Positions 9,898 to 18,424 of a stretch of DNA of 64,000 nt are shown here, in pieces. The stretch is taken from assembly GCF_014200455.1 (NCBI RefSeq), contig NZ_JACHBW010000003.1, positions 186,001 through 250,000 on the forward strand, read 5' to 3'. The notes beneath the pieces are model-generated. The model searched no databases. It saw only the letters and a list, made by a program, of their open reading frames with translations, and was not told where the DNA came from. The first letter of the stretch is position 1, and every line of letters begins with the position of its first letter. Made by a program: the position numbers and the translations under genes. This DNA is from Paraburkholderia bannensis (GTDB lineage: Bacteria > Pseudomonadota > Gammaproteobacteria > Burkholderiales > Burkholderiaceae).

Positions 9898-11370
9898 GTG
9901 AACGCCCATCCCGATTCCGGCCATAGCGCCGGTCCCGACGCCGGGCGCATCCTTCGCGATGCGCTCGGCGTTGTGCTTTCTGCGCTGCCAGCCGGTGCGC
10001 GCATTGCGATCGCGTATAGCGGCGGCCTCGACTCCTCGGTGCTGCTCGATGCGGCCGTGCGTTTGGCGGGCTCGGACCGGCTGCACGCGTTTCATGTCCA
10101 TCACGGCCTGAGTCCGAATGCCGATGCTTGGCTTGCGCATTGCGAAGCGACGGCGCGGGCGTATGGCGTGAGCTTCGACGCGCGCCGTGTAGACGTAGCC
10201 CCCGACGGTGCGGCAGGCGTGGAAGCGGCGGCACGCGACGCGCGCTATCGTGCGCTCGACGCAATGTGTGCCGCGCACGGTGTGACGTCGCTCTGGCTCG
10301 CCCAGCACGCCGACGATCAGGCCGAAACCGTCTTGCTGCAATTGCTGCGCGGCGCAGGTCTCGCGGGACTCGCCGCGATGGCGAGCACGCGCGAGGTAGC
10401 GGGCGGTGTGACGCGCGTGCGGCCGTTGCTGGGTTTGTTGCGCGTGCAACTGGAACGCTACGCGCACGCGCACGACCTGCGCTGGATCGAAGACGAATCG
10501 AACGCCGATACGCGCTACGCGCGCAATGCGCTGCGCCATGACGTGATGCCCGCGCTGTCCGCGCATTTCCCGGGCTTTCGCGAGGCGCTTGCGCGCACGG
10601 CGGCGCATGCCGCATCCGCGCAAGGTCTGCTTGACGAGCTTGCGCGAGGCGATCTGCTGGCGGCTTGCGCTACGACACCCGACGCCCTCTCGCATGCCGC
10701 GCTCGTCGCTCTCGACGATGCGCGCGCGCTCAATCTGTTGCGCTACTGGATGCGCACGCTCCGCTTGCCTGCGGCTTCCACCGCGCGGCTCGCCGATGCG
10801 CTGCGCCAATTGCGCGAGATCGCGCGCGCACGCGATGGTAAAGATGGCAACGATGGCCGCGATGGCCACGCACTGCGCGTCGACCACGCTGGACGCACGC
10901 TGCGCTGTTATCGCGGCGAAGTGTTCTGGGACATGGCGCCAGGCGCCGCCGATACGCCGCCGACGGGCGAGGGCGCGCTGCGCGAAGCCGTGCAACTGAA
11001 CTGGCGCGGCGAGGAAATCTGGCGTCTGCCGGGCTGGCGCGGCACCTATGTTTTCGCGCCCGCCGACGAAAGCGATCCCGATGCAGTGCCAGAATCCGTG
11101 CTGCAGCGCGCGCCGCTGGTGGCGCGCGAACGTGCAGGCGGCGAGCGTCTGCGCGACGAGGCCGCGAATCTGAGCCGCACGCTCAAGAACCTGTTCCAGT
11201 CGCGCGGCATACCGGCATGGGAGCGCGACGTGCCGCTGCTTTATAGCGGCGAGACGCTGCTGTTTGTGCCCCGCATCGGCGTGAATCGTTCGGCGCTGGG
11301 CGAGGAGGGGGCGGTGCGCCCCGGACCCTGGCGGCGCATCGAATGGCGCGAAGACCTGCAGATTGCCTGA
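9898..11370 (+). CDS. tilS: tRNA(Ile)-lysidine synthase
   Basis: 490 residues from a GTG start at 9898. TilS ligates lysine to C34 of tRNA-Ile(CAU), converting its identity from Met to Ile; it is normally essential. The ATP-binding PP-loop SGGLDSS lies at 41-47, the conserved AQHADDQAETVLLQLLRGAG follows near 138, and the C-terminal TilS domain holds ERAGGERLRDEAANLSRTLK and GIPAWERDVPLLYSGE. An odd insertion, four tandem 9-base units at 10834-10869, encodes (Asp-Gly-X)4 in the linker before the C-terminal region. It is 48 bases after accA and probably cotranscribed. Confidence 0.95.
   Translation: MNAHPDSGHSAGPDAGRILRDALGVVLSALPAGARIAIAYSGGLDSSVLLDAAVRLAGSDRLHAFHVHHGLSPNADAWLAHCEATARAYGVSFDARRVDVAPDGAAGVEAAARDARYRALDAMCAAHGVTSLWLAQHADDQAETVLLQLLRGAGLAGLAAMASTREVAGGVTRVRPLLGLLRVQLERYAHAHDLRWIEDESNADTRYARNALRHDVMPALSAHFPGFREALARTAAHAASAQGLLDELARGDLLAACATTPDALSHAALVALDDARALNLLRYWMRTLRLPAASTARLADALRQLREIARARDGKDGNDGRDGHALRVDHAGRTLRCYRGEVFWDMAPGAADTPPTGEGALREAVQLNWRGEEIWRLPGWRGTYVFAPADESDPDAVPESVLQRAPLVARERAGGERLRDEAANLSRTLKNLFQSRGIPAWERDVPLLYSGETLLFVPRIGVNRSALGEEGAVRPGPWRRIEWREDLQIA
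10834..10869 (+). repeat. 9-base coding tandem repeat in tilS
   Basis: Four in-frame units of the form GATGGNNNN (GATGGTAAA, GATGGCAAC, GATGGCCGC, GATGGCCAC) encoding Asp-Gly-Lys, Asp-Gly-Asn, Asp-Gly-Arg and Asp-Gly-His. The GATGG core is invariant. Confidence 0.9.
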
Positions 11371-11861
11371 ACAACACGCTCAGGTCATTTTTGCCGAACT
11401 GTCCTGAGCCTGCCTTCGGCGCATCTTGCTCACAGGCGCAAAGCGTGACGCGAAAGCCGCAAATCCTTGCCGCACAAGCCTTTTTGGCGGCCTGGCGGTT
11501 ACTTTGGTCTTGTAATTTCGACCTTGATCGGGTAGGGTAAGTTGTTTGTCCAGCCCGCTTTTTCGCGTTCACGGACGCCGTCAAAAGCGGCGCTTCCCGT
11601 TGAAAGCGCGATTTTTCCTTCCAGCGGTATCCGACGATTGCAAGGACGTCGTAGCGGTGTGCGGGCGGAATTCGTGAACCACCCTGGCTTCGCGGTTCCG
11701 GGGCAAATTCCGCGTGTGCTGCACGCGCCAAGCCGCTGCCGCAGTCCGGTTCGCTGGTCGTCTTGTATGCCACTGCGCGTATGCAACCCGGCCTCGCCGT
11801 CCTTTCAGGCAGCGCCAGCTACGGCGCGCCAGCGCGGTAACATCTCCAGTTCAGAACGACA
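11371..11861 (+). promoter_or_regulatory. Long upstream/leader region of lysC with inverted repeats
   Basis: 491 bases with no supported gene. A candidate promoter TTGTAA-N17-TAGGGT lies at 11510-11538, which would give a leader of about 315 nt. Within that leader are two structures. One is CCGCTTTT/AAAAGCGG (11555-11562 and 11583-11590). The other is a two-tier stem with outer arms GCGGAATT/AATTCCGC (11665-11672 and 11706-11713) and inner arms GAACC/GGTTC (11676-11680 and 11694-11698). No known riboswitch class was recognised. Open frames here have arginine-rich, shadow-like composition. Confidence 0.45.
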
Positions 11862-13112
11862 ATGGCACTCATCGTACACAAATACGGCGGCACCTCGATG
11901 GGCTCGGTCGAGCGCATCAAGAACGTTGCCAAGCGCGTTGCCAAATGGCACAAGGCCGGCCACAAGATGGTCGTCGTGCCCTCGGCGATGTCCGGCGAAA
12001 CCAATCGTCTGCTCGGTCTCGCGAAAGAGATTTCGCCGCAACCGAACCCGCGCGAGCTCGACATGATTGCGTCGACCGGCGAACAGGTGAGCGTCGGTCT
12101 GCTCTCGATCGCGCTGCAGGAAGCGGGCGTGGACGCCATCAGCTACACCGGCTGGCAAGTGCCCGTCAAAACGGATAGCGCCTTCACGAAGGCGCGCATC
12201 AACGACATCGACGGCGAACGCGTGATGGCCGATCTCGACGCCGGCAAGGTGGTTGTGATCACCGGCTTCCAGGGCATTGACCCGGAAGGCCACATCACCA
12301 CGCTCGGCCGCGGCGGTTCGGACACCTCGGCGGTTGCCGTGGCGGCCGCGCTCAAGGCCGACGAATGCCTCATCTACACCGATGTGGACGGCGTGTACAC
12401 GACCGACCCGCGCGTGGTGGACGACGCACGGCGCCTCGACCGCATCACCTTCGAAGAGATGCTGGAAATGGCCAGCCTCGGCTCGAAAGTGCTGCAGATC
12501 CGCTCGGTCGAATTCGCGGGCAAGTATCAGGTGAAGACGCGCGTGCTCTCCAGCCTGACCGACCCGATGATGGACCTCGACGCGGAAATGAAGTCGGGCA
12601 CCCTGATCACTTTTGAAGAAGACGAGACCATGGAAAAAGCAGTCATTTCGGGTATCGCGTTCCAGCGCGACGAGGCCCGCATCATCGTGGCGGGCGTGCC
12701 TGACAAGCCCGGCATCGCGTATCAGATCCTCGGCCCGGTGGCGGACGCGAACATCGACGTCGACATGATCATCCAGAACCAGAGCGTGGACGGCAAGACC
12801 GACTTCACGTTCACGGTGCCGCGCGGCGATTACCAGCGCGCTGTCGACGTCCTCACGAACACCGTGCAGGGCCATGTGAGCGCGGAGAAGGTGCTCGGTG
12901 ACGCGAAGGTCTCGAAGGTTTCGGTGGTCGGCGTGGGCATGCGCTCGCATGTGGGCGTGGCGAGCAAGATGTTCCGTACGCTGTCGGAAGAGGGCATCAA
13001 CATCCAGATGATCTCGACCTCGGAAATCAAGATCTCGGTGCTGATCGACGAGAAGTACATGGAGCTCGCCGTGCGCGCGCTGCATAAGGCGTTCGAACTC
13101 GAACAGGCTTGA
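11862..13112 (+). CDS. lysC: Aspartate kinase
   Basis: 416 residues. Phosphorylates aspartate, the entry step to lysine, diaminopimelate, threonine and methionine. The kinase domain has KYGGTSMGS at residues 7-15, STGEQVSVGLLS and GRGGSDTSAVAVAAAL. Two ACT domains occupy about 265-416 (VAGVPDKPGIAYQIL and VVGVGMRSHVGVASKMF), typical of the lysine/threonine-feedback type. An in-frame ATG at 12630 (Met257), preceded by GAAGAAG, would yield a 160-residue ACT-only polypeptide like the beta subunit known in Gram-positive aspartokinases; that is speculative. The gene is preceded by an unusually long leader region. Confidence 0.97.
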   Translation: MALIVHKYGGTSMGSVERIKNVAKRVAKWHKAGHKMVVVPSAMSGETNRLLGLAKEISPQPNPRELDMIASTGEQVSVGLLSIALQEAGVDAISYTGWQVPVKTDSAFTKARINDIDGERVMADLDAGKVVVITGFQGIDPEGHITTLGRGGSDTSAVAVAAALKADECLIYTDVDGVYTTDPRVVDDARRLDRITFEEMLEMASLGSKVLQIRSVEFAGKYQVKTRVLSSLTDPMMDLDAEMKSGTLITFEEDETMEKAVISGIAFQRDEARIIVAGVPDKPGIAYQILGPVADANIDVDMIIQNQSVDGKTDFTFTVPRGDYQRAVDVLTNTVQGHVSAEKVLGDAKVSKVSVVGVGMRSHVGVASKMFRTLSEEGINIQMISTSEIKISVLIDEKYMELAVRALHKAFELEQA

Positions 13113-13219
13113 TGCCTTGATGATGAAGGCGGTGTGACGGTCGTTTGGTTTTGAGATGCTGCGTTTTGCGACCCTCAGAATGCTTGCTGAAAAAAGTTAG
13201 CAAAAAAGCGTCTTATGAA

Positions 13220-13248
13220 TTGACCGATCGGATTTAACCCGCTATTAT
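13220..13248 (+). promoter_or_regulatory. sigma70-type promoter of tRNA-Ser
   Basis: TTGACC (13220-13225), 17-base spacer, TATTAT (13243-13248), 44 bases before the tRNA. It is embedded in an AT-rich stretch unlike the surrounding genes. Confidence 0.85.
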
Positions 13249-13292
13249 CTTGGCTTCGTTGCGCTGCCTCCCTGGCGCCAACGAGGTTTTCG

Positions 13293-13386
13293 GGAGACGT
13301 GGCCGAGAGGTCGAAGGCACTCCCCTGCTAAGGGAGCATCTGGGCCAAAACCTGGATCGAGGGTTCGAATCCCTCCGTCTCCGCCA
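13293..13386 (+). tRNA. tRNA-Ser(GCT)
   Basis: 94 nt class II tRNA with a long variable arm. Acceptor GGAGACG pairs with CGTCTCC, the discriminator is G, and CCA is encoded. Anticodon stem CTCCC/GGGAG encloses CTGCTAA, giving anticodon GCT (13327-13329), which reads AGC/AGU. It has its own promoter and terminator. Confidence 0.97.
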
Positions 13387-13401
13387 GTAAAATGGCGGTG
13401 G

Positions 13402-13440
13402 AAACCCCGCAAGTCTCGGCTTGCGGGGTTTTTCTTTTTC
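13402..13440 (+). terminator. Intrinsic terminator after tRNA-Ser
   Basis: Perfect 11-bp stem AACCCCGCAAG / CTTGCGGGGTT with loop TCTCGG, then a T-rich run TTTCTTTTTC. Confidence 0.95.
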
Positions 13441-13985
13441 CGCGCCGTTTTCTGGTTTCCAGATCGATGTCGATGCGCGATCCAATGCGCTCCGAGCTGA
13501 CAACGATGCTTTTTCACCCCTCCTGGTTTTGACGCCACGCGCAGTTTGCGCGACTGAAGATTTTCGATTGCCTGAATTTAATCGGGAATCCGAATGAAAT
13601 CGCCGGGTGTTTGACGATCGGCGAAACAAGTTGCAAGGCGTGCTGTAAGTGATTCGGCAGGCATATCGCATGCGACCGTAGGGTTCGGCGACGTCTCGAT
13701 GAGACACCCGCAAAAACGTGCTGCGCGCACGCTCACCGCTGATGCGCAGCGATGATATCCTCGCGGTCGCCGTGTAAGGGGCTTCGTTTTCTGTTTGCGC
13801 AAACGGTTGCTTCCGATGCCTTTTTAAAGGCCCTCCAGTGCAATGCTCCATTCGATGTAACGGGACGTTACGCAGCTATCGATGGCGTGCTTTTGTGCAT
13901 CAGTTCTTACAAAGTTGAAATACGCGGGCTGGGGAGCCTGCGCTATATTGGCTTCAACAAAACATCAACCCCAAAAGGTGAGTCC
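13441..13985. other. Gene-free region upstream of the small secreted protein
   Basis: 545 bases. No credible gene: candidate frames are Arg/Ser-rich and start inside each other's antisense. It contains two palindromes: GTTTGCGCAAAC (perfect, 13793-13804) and GTAACG-GGA-CGTTAC (13857-13871). A TATATT element near 13946 could be a -10 for the gene at 13986. The palindromes are candidate operators for that gene. Confidence 0.5.
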
Positions 13986-14339
13986 ATGAAGTTCGCTCGT
14001 GTTGTTGCAATGCTGCTCGGGGGCTTGGCTATCGGTGCGTCGAGCGCGGCCTTCGCTGGCGTGAGCGTCGGTGTCAACATCGGTATTCCGGCCCCGGTTT
14101 ATGTGGCGCCCGCGCCGGTCTACGCTCCGCCGCCTCCGCCGCCGGTCGTCTATCAGCCCGCGCCGTACTATGCCGCGCCGGCGATCGTGATCGGCTGGCA
14201 CGGCGACCGTTACTGGGATGGCCGCCGCTACTGGGGCCGTGATGACTGGTATCGCCATCATGGCGGCTACGGTCGTGGTCCGGGCGGTCCGGGCCGTGGC
14301 TGGGATCACGGTGGGCCGCCCCCGGGACATTGGCACTAA
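13986..14339 (+). CDS. Small exported Pro/Gly/Tyr-rich protein
   Basis: 117 residues from ATG 13986 with Shine-Dalgarno AAAGGTGAG. Signal peptide MKFARVVAMLLGGLAIGASS continues to cleavage after AFA. The mature part has a Pro-rich stretch (PAPVYVAPAPVYAPPPPPP), a Tyr/Trp/Asp/Arg segment (WHGDRYWDGRRYWGRDDWY) and a Gly/His-rich tail. Proteins of this composition are common in Burkholderiales and are usually annotated as YXWD-type or hypothetical secreted proteins. Function is unknown; it could be a surface or periplasmic low-complexity protein. It is monocistronic between a palindrome-bearing upstream region and a terminator. Confidence 0.85.
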   Translation: MKFARVVAMLLGGLAIGASSAAFAGVSVGVNIGIPAPVYVAPAPVYAPPPPPPVVYQPAPYYAAPAIVIGWHGDRYWDGRRYWGRDDWYRHHGGYGRGPGGPGRGWDHGGPPPGHWH

Positions 14340-14398
14340 GCCAGAGTCAATCGGCGCCGCGCCTGTCTTTCATCGCATCGCACGCGTCGCGCAGGATA

Positions 14399-14428
14399 AG
14401 AAAAAGCCGCCCCTGGGCGGCTTTTTTG
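14399..14428. terminator. Bidirectional intrinsic terminator
   Basis: AAAAAGCCGCC CCTG GGCGGCTTTTTT (14401-14427). With an A-run on the left and a T-run on the right it serves the rightward secreted-protein gene and leftward fabI. Confidence 0.93.
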
Positions 14429-14458
14429 TTGCTTGTGACCGTTGCTTGTGACCGTTGC
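14428..14458. repeat. 13-base tandem repeat beside fabI 3' end
   Basis: Two perfect copies of GTTGCTTGTGACC (14428-14440 and 14441-14453) followed by the first five bases of a third, between the terminator and the fabI stop. Confidence 0.9.
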
Positions 14459-14495
14459 ATGCGCAACGAAGCATCGAGGCGTCGAAATATCGGTA

Positions 14496-15287
14496 CTACT
14501 CGCCCAGATGCGCCATTCCGCCGACGACGGCGTTGAAACCCGCATCGACGTGCACGATCTCTGCCGTCACGCCGCCGGCCAGATCCGAAAGCAGAAACGC
14601 GGCCGTATTGCCAACCTGTTCAATCGTGACATTGCGCTGCAACGGCGCATTGCGCTCGACGAATTCGAGGATCTTGCCGAAGCTCTTGATGCCGCTCGCC
14701 GCGAGCGTCTTGATCGGGCCGGCCGAGATGCCGTTGACGCGGATCCCCTTCGCGCCGAGCGACACCGCGAGGTAGCGCACACTCGCTTCGAGCGATGCCT
14801 TCGCGAGACCCATGGTGTTGTAGTTCGGAATCGCGCGCTCCGCGCCGAGATAGGTCAGGGTGAGCAGCGCCGCGTCGGAAGAGAGCATCGGCTGCGCGGC
14901 CTTGGCGAGCGCGGCAAAGCTGTAGGCCGAAATATCGTGGGCAATGCGGAAATTCTCGCGCGTCATGCCGTCAAGAAAATCTCCCGCAATTGCTTCGCGC
15001 GGCGCAAAGCCGATCGAATGCACCAGACCGTCGAGCGTGTCCCAATGCTGTTTGAGATCGACGAAGAGGGCGTCGATCTGCGCATCGTCGGCCACGTCGC
15101 AGGGCAATACGAGGTCGCTGCCGAACTCCTGCGCGAACTCCGTGATGCGCTCCTTGAAGCGCTCGCCCACATACGTGAAGGCGAGTTCGGCGCCTTCGCG
15201 CCTGCACGCTTGCGCGATGCCATAGGCGATCGACCGGTTCGACAGCAGGCCGGTGAGCAGAATGCGTTTGCCAGCGAGAAATCCCAT
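14496..15287 (-). CDS. fabI: Enoyl-[acyl-carrier-protein] reductase (NADH) FabI
   Basis: 263 residues. Reduces trans-2-enoyl-ACP in the last step of each fatty-acid elongation cycle; target of triclosan-type inhibitors. Short-chain dehydrogenase fold with an N-terminal nucleotide-binding segment ([20 protein letters not shown]) and catalytic residues Tyr146, Tyr156 and Lys163 ([20 protein letters not shown]), at the same positions as in E. coli FabI. Shine-Dalgarno GGGAGCA precedes the ATG at 15287. Immediately upstream lies a three-copy 11-base tandem repeat, so the fabI promoter/leader carries a repeat array. Confidence 0.97.
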   Translation of the reverse strand: MGFLAGKRILLTGLLSNRSIAYGIAQACRREGAELAFTYVGERFKERITEFAQEFGSDLVLPCDVADDAQIDALFVDLKQHWDTLDGLVHSIGFAPREAIAGDFLDGMTRENFRIAHDISAYSFAALAKAAQPMLSSDAALLTLTYLGAERAIPNYNTMGLAKASLEASVRYLAVSLGAKGIRVNGISAGPIKTLAASGIKSFGKILEFVERNAPLQRNVTIEQVGNTAAFLLSDLAGGVTAEIVHVDAGFNAVVGGMAHLGE

Positions 15288-15301
15288 GATTGCTCCCGAA
15301 C

Positions 15302-15334
15302 AGGTTTAATGCAGGTTCAATGCAGGTTCAGCGC
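15302..15334. repeat. 11-base tandem repeat upstream of fabI
   Basis: Three units AGGTTTAATGC, AGGTTCAATGC and AGGTTCAGCGC, starting 15 bases before the fabI start codon in the fabI/yejA divergent region. Confidence 0.85.
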
Positions 15335-15413
15335 AGCCGATGCCGCGTGCGTCGTGACGCGGTTTGGGTAGAATTCTCTCACACCAGACCTGGCACACCG
15401 GACACCCCGATCT

Positions 15414-17360
15414 ATGACGACAGGAACGCGAGGCAGCACAGTGGGGCTAACCGCCAGAAGCGCAAGACGTGCCGATCGCGCCGGTTATGTCGGGCGAGCC
15501 TTCGCCGCCATCACCGCCGCCTTTGCGCTGATGTGGATCACGATGCCCGCCGCGCACGCGGTCTACGCGATCGCGCAATACGGCGAGCCCAAATACCCCG
15601 CGGATTTCAGACACTTCGACTATGTCAACCCGGATGCATCGCACGGCGGCACGCTGGTGCTCGCGAACCCGGACCGCTCGACGAGCTTCGACAAGTTCAA
15701 CCCCTTCACGCTGCGCGGCAATGTTGCGCCGGGTATCGGCATGCTGTTCGAGAGTCTGACGACAGGCAGCATGGACGAGGTGGCCTCGGCCTACGGCTTG
15801 CTCGCCGACGATATCACCATCGCGCCCGATCGCCTGTCCGTGACGTTTCATCTGAATCCGCGTGCACGCTTTTCGAACGGCGATCCGGTCACCGCAGCAG
15901 ACGTGAAGTTCTCGCTCGATACGCTCAAGAGCCGCCAGGCCGCGCCGTCGATGCAGGCCTATTACAGCGATATCCTGCGCGCCGTGGTGGTCGATGCGGC
16001 CACGATCCGCTTCGAATTCCGCAACAACAATCGCGAGTTGCCGCTGATCGCGGGCGGCCTGCCGGTGTTTTCGCACAAGTGGGGATTGCGCGCCGACGGC
16101 ACGCGCATCGCGTTCGACCAGCTGGCGTTCGAGCAGCCCATCGGCAGCGGTCCCTATGTGATCGAGCGTTACTCGAACGGCCGCACCATCACCTATCAGC
16201 GCGACGAGCACTATTGGGGCCGCGATCTGCCCGTGCGCGTGGGGCAGAACAATTTCGATCGCGTCGTCTACAAGCTCTATTCGGACGACGTCGCGCGGCT
16301 CGAAGCGTTCAAGGCCGGCGAATACGACGCGCTGGTCGAATACGTCGCGCGCAACTGGGTGCGTCGCGATATCGGCAAGAAATTCGATAGCGGCGAGCTT
16401 GTGAAGCGTGAATTCCCGCAGCACAACGGCACCGGCATGCAGGGCTACGTGATCAACGTTCGCAAGCCCCTGTTCCAGGACGTTCGCGTGCGCCAGGCGC
16501 TCGATCTCGCGCTCGACTTCCAGTGGCTCAACCGCATGCTGTTCTATAGCCAGTATCGTCGTATCGACAGCTGGTTCGTCAATACCGATCTGCAGGCCAA
16601 AGGGCCGCCCTCGCCGGGCGAATTGGCCCTGCTCCAACCGTTGCGCCAGCAACTGGATCCTGCCGTGTTCGGAGCGCTGCCCGCGCAGCCCGATACCGAT
16701 CCGCCAGGTTCCCTGCGCGCGAACCTGCTCAAGGCACGCGCGCTGCTTGCCGATGCGGGCTGGACGTATCGCAACGGCGCGCTGCGTAACGCGAAGGGCG
16801 ATCCGTTCGTGATCGAAGTGCTCGACGATACGGCGGCGTCCGCGCAATGGGCGCCGATCATGGCGCAGTACACCAAGGCGCTCGCGCGTCTGGGTATCGG
16901 TGTGAACTATCGTTCGGTGGATTTTGCGCTGTATCAAAAGCGTCTGGACGATTTCGATTTCGACCTCACCACCATCAAGTTTCCCGATGTACAGGTGCCG
17001 GGCGCGGAACAGCTCGACCGCTTTGGCAGCAAGGCGGCGGGCGAATCCGGCTCGGGCAATCTGATCGGCCTGAAGTCGCCCGCGGTGGATGCCATCATCA
17101 AGGCGCTGATGCAGGCGCAGACCCGCGAGCAACTGCTCGACGCTACCCACGCGCTCGACCGTGTGTTGATGCACGGCTACTATGTGGTGCCGCAGTGGTA
17201 CAGCGCGACGCATCGCGTGGCCTACAAAAACACGCTCGCGTATCCGGCGACGCTGCCGCTGTACTATGGCGCGATCGACTGGATCATCTCGACGTGGTGG
17301 CTAAAGACATCGATGCCAACCCGGGCGCCAGCGCAGGCCTCGCCGCAACCGCAGCACTGA
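15414..17360 (+). CDS. yejA: ABC transporter periplasmic substrate-binding protein (YejA type)
   Basis: 648 residues. SBP_bac_5 (oligopeptide-binding-like) protein. A long N-terminal basic region precedes the signal core and an AHA cleavage site near residue 49. Mature motifs include QYGEPKYPADFRHFDYVNPD, RARFSNGDPVTAADVKFSLD and SGPYVIERYSNGRTITYQRD, characteristic of YejA-like binders. In enterobacteria YejABEF imports peptides and the microcin C scaffold. A TAGAAT -10 candidate lies near 15369. It is the first gene of a tight yejA-yejB-yejE-yejF operon (25 bases, then 1 base, then a 4-base overlap). Ligand is inferred. Confidence 0.93.
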   Translation: MTTGTRGSTVGLTARSARRADRAGYVGRAFAAITAAFALMWITMPAAHAVYAIAQYGEPKYPADFRHFDYVNPDASHGGTLVLANPDRSTSFDKFNPFTLRGNVAPGIGMLFESLTTGSMDEVASAYGLLADDITIAPDRLSVTFHLNPRARFSNGDPVTAADVKFSLDTLKSRQAAPSMQAYYSDILRAVVVDAATIRFEFRNNNRELPLIAGGLPVFSHKWGLRADGTRIAFDQLAFEQPIGSGPYVIERYSNGRTITYQRDEHYWGRDLPVRVGQNNFDRVVYKLYSDDVARLEAFKAGEYDALVEYVARNWVRRDIGKKFDSGELVKREFPQHNGTGMQGYVINVRKPLFQDVRVRQALDLALDFQWLNRMLFYSQYRRIDSWFVNTDLQAKGPPSPGELALLQPLRQQLDPAVFGALPAQPDTDPPGSLRANLLKARALLADAGWTYRNGALRNAKGDPFVIEVLDDTAASAQWAPIMAQYTKALARLGIGVNYRSVDFALYQKRLDDFDFDLTTIKFPDVQVPGAEQLDRFGSKAAGESGSGNLIGLKSPAVDAIIKALMQAQTREQLLDATHALDRVLMHGYYVVPQWYSATHRVAYKNTLAYPATLPLYYGAIDWIISTWWLKTSMPTRAPAQASPQPQH

Positions 17361-17385
17361 TCATCTTCGAAGCGAGCACAGAATC

Positions 17386-18423
17386 ATGTGGAGCTACATC
17401 GTCAAACGCCTGCTGCTGATGATCCCGACGCTGCTTGGCGTGCTCACGCTGACTTTCGCCGTGATCCAGTTCGTGCCGGGCGGTCCCGTCGAGCAGGCGG
17501 TACGCGATCTGCGACGCGGCGCGGAGCAGGGCATGCCCTTCGGCATGCGCGCGCATTCGGGCGTGGACAAGCAGCAGATCGCGCAACTCAAGCAACTCTA
17601 CGGATTCGATAAACCGCCGCTGCAGCGCTATTTCCTGATGCTTGGCCGCTTCGCGCGCTTCGATCTGGGCCAGAGCTATTTCCATCACCAGAGCGTGTGG
17701 TCGCTGGTCGTCTCCAAGTTGCCGGTGTCGATCAGCATCGGCTTATGGACGTTCTTTCTTACGTATCTGATATCGGTGCCGTTGGGCATCGCCAAGGCGG
17801 TGCGCAACGGCTCGCGCTTCGATCTGGTCACGAGCCTGATCGTGCTGATCGGCTATGCGATCCCGGGCTTCGTGCTGGGCGTGTTGCTGCTGGTGCTGTT
17901 CGGCGGCGGCAGCTTCCTGCAACTGTTCCCGCTGCGCAATCTCACCTCGGACGACTGGGCCACGCTTTCGCTCGGTGGCAAGATCGTCGATTACCTCTGG
18001 CACATTACGTTGCCGGTGACGGCTTCAGTGGTCGGCAGCTTCGCGGTGACCACCATGCTCACCAAGAACGCGTTCCTCGAAGAGATTCGCCGCCAGTACG
18101 TGCTGACCGCGCGCGCGAAGGGTATGTCCGAGCGCACCGTGCTCTGGAAACACGTCTTCCGCAATGCGCTGCTGCCGCTCGTAGTGGGTTTTCCGGCGGC
18201 GTTCATCGGCGCGTTCTTCACCGGCAGCCTGCTGATCGAGACGCTCTTTTCGCTCGACGGTCTGGGCCTGCTCTCGTATGAGTCGGTGGTGCGGCGCGAC
18301 TATCCCGTCGTGCTCGGCACGCTGTATCTCTTCACGCTGATCGGCCTGTTGACCAAGCTGATCTCCGATCTTTGCTACGTGTGGGTCGATCCCCGCATCC
18401 AATTCGAACAACTGGAGCGCTGA
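17386..18423 (+). CDS. yejB: ABC transporter permease (YejB type)
   Basis: 345-residue inner-membrane permease of the DppB/OppB class: TM1 at the N-terminus (IVKRLLLMIPTLLGVLTLTF), a periplasmic loop and five further helices. The cytoplasmic EAA loop ARAKGMSERTVLWKHVFRNA contacts the ATPase, and the C-terminus has SLLIETLFSLDGLGLLSYES. It forms the channel with YejE. It begins 25 bases after yejA. Confidence 0.95.
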   Translation: MWSYIVKRLLLMIPTLLGVLTLTFAVIQFVPGGPVEQAVRDLRRGAEQGMPFGMRAHSGVDKQQIAQLKQLYGFDKPPLQRYFLMLGRFARFDLGQSYFHHQSVWSLVVSKLPVSISIGLWTFFLTYLISVPLGIAKAVRNGSRFDLVTSLIVLIGYAIPGFVLGVLLLVLFGGGSFLQLFPLRNLTSDDWATLSLGGKIVDYLWHITLPVTASVVGSFAVTTMLTKNAFLEEIRRQYVLTARAKGMSERTVLWKHVFRNALLPLVVGFPAAFIGAFFTGSLLIETLFSLDGLGLLSYESVVRRDYPVVLGTLYLFTLIGLLTKLISDLCYVWVDPRIQFEQLER

Positions 18424-18424
18424 G

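Noticed and set aside
8752..10995. 747-codon open frame antisense to accA and tilS
   Set aside because: Spans two well-supported genes and has no recognisable domain.
11183..11773. 196-codon minus-strand frame in the tilS-lysC gap
   Set aside because: Half lies antisense to tilS, the rest has no conserved motif and no ribosome site; treated as non-coding lysC leader region.
11371..11861. Lysine riboswitch before lysC
   Set aside because: Hairpins are present but the five-helix L-box layout and its conserved elements were not recognised; left as an unclassified leader.
13234..13851. Minus-strand frames over tRNA-Ser encoding GGIRTLDP- and RRDSNPRS-like peptides
   Set aside because: These are the well-known spurious products of reading tRNA genes antisense; the tRNA with promoter and terminator explains the sequence.
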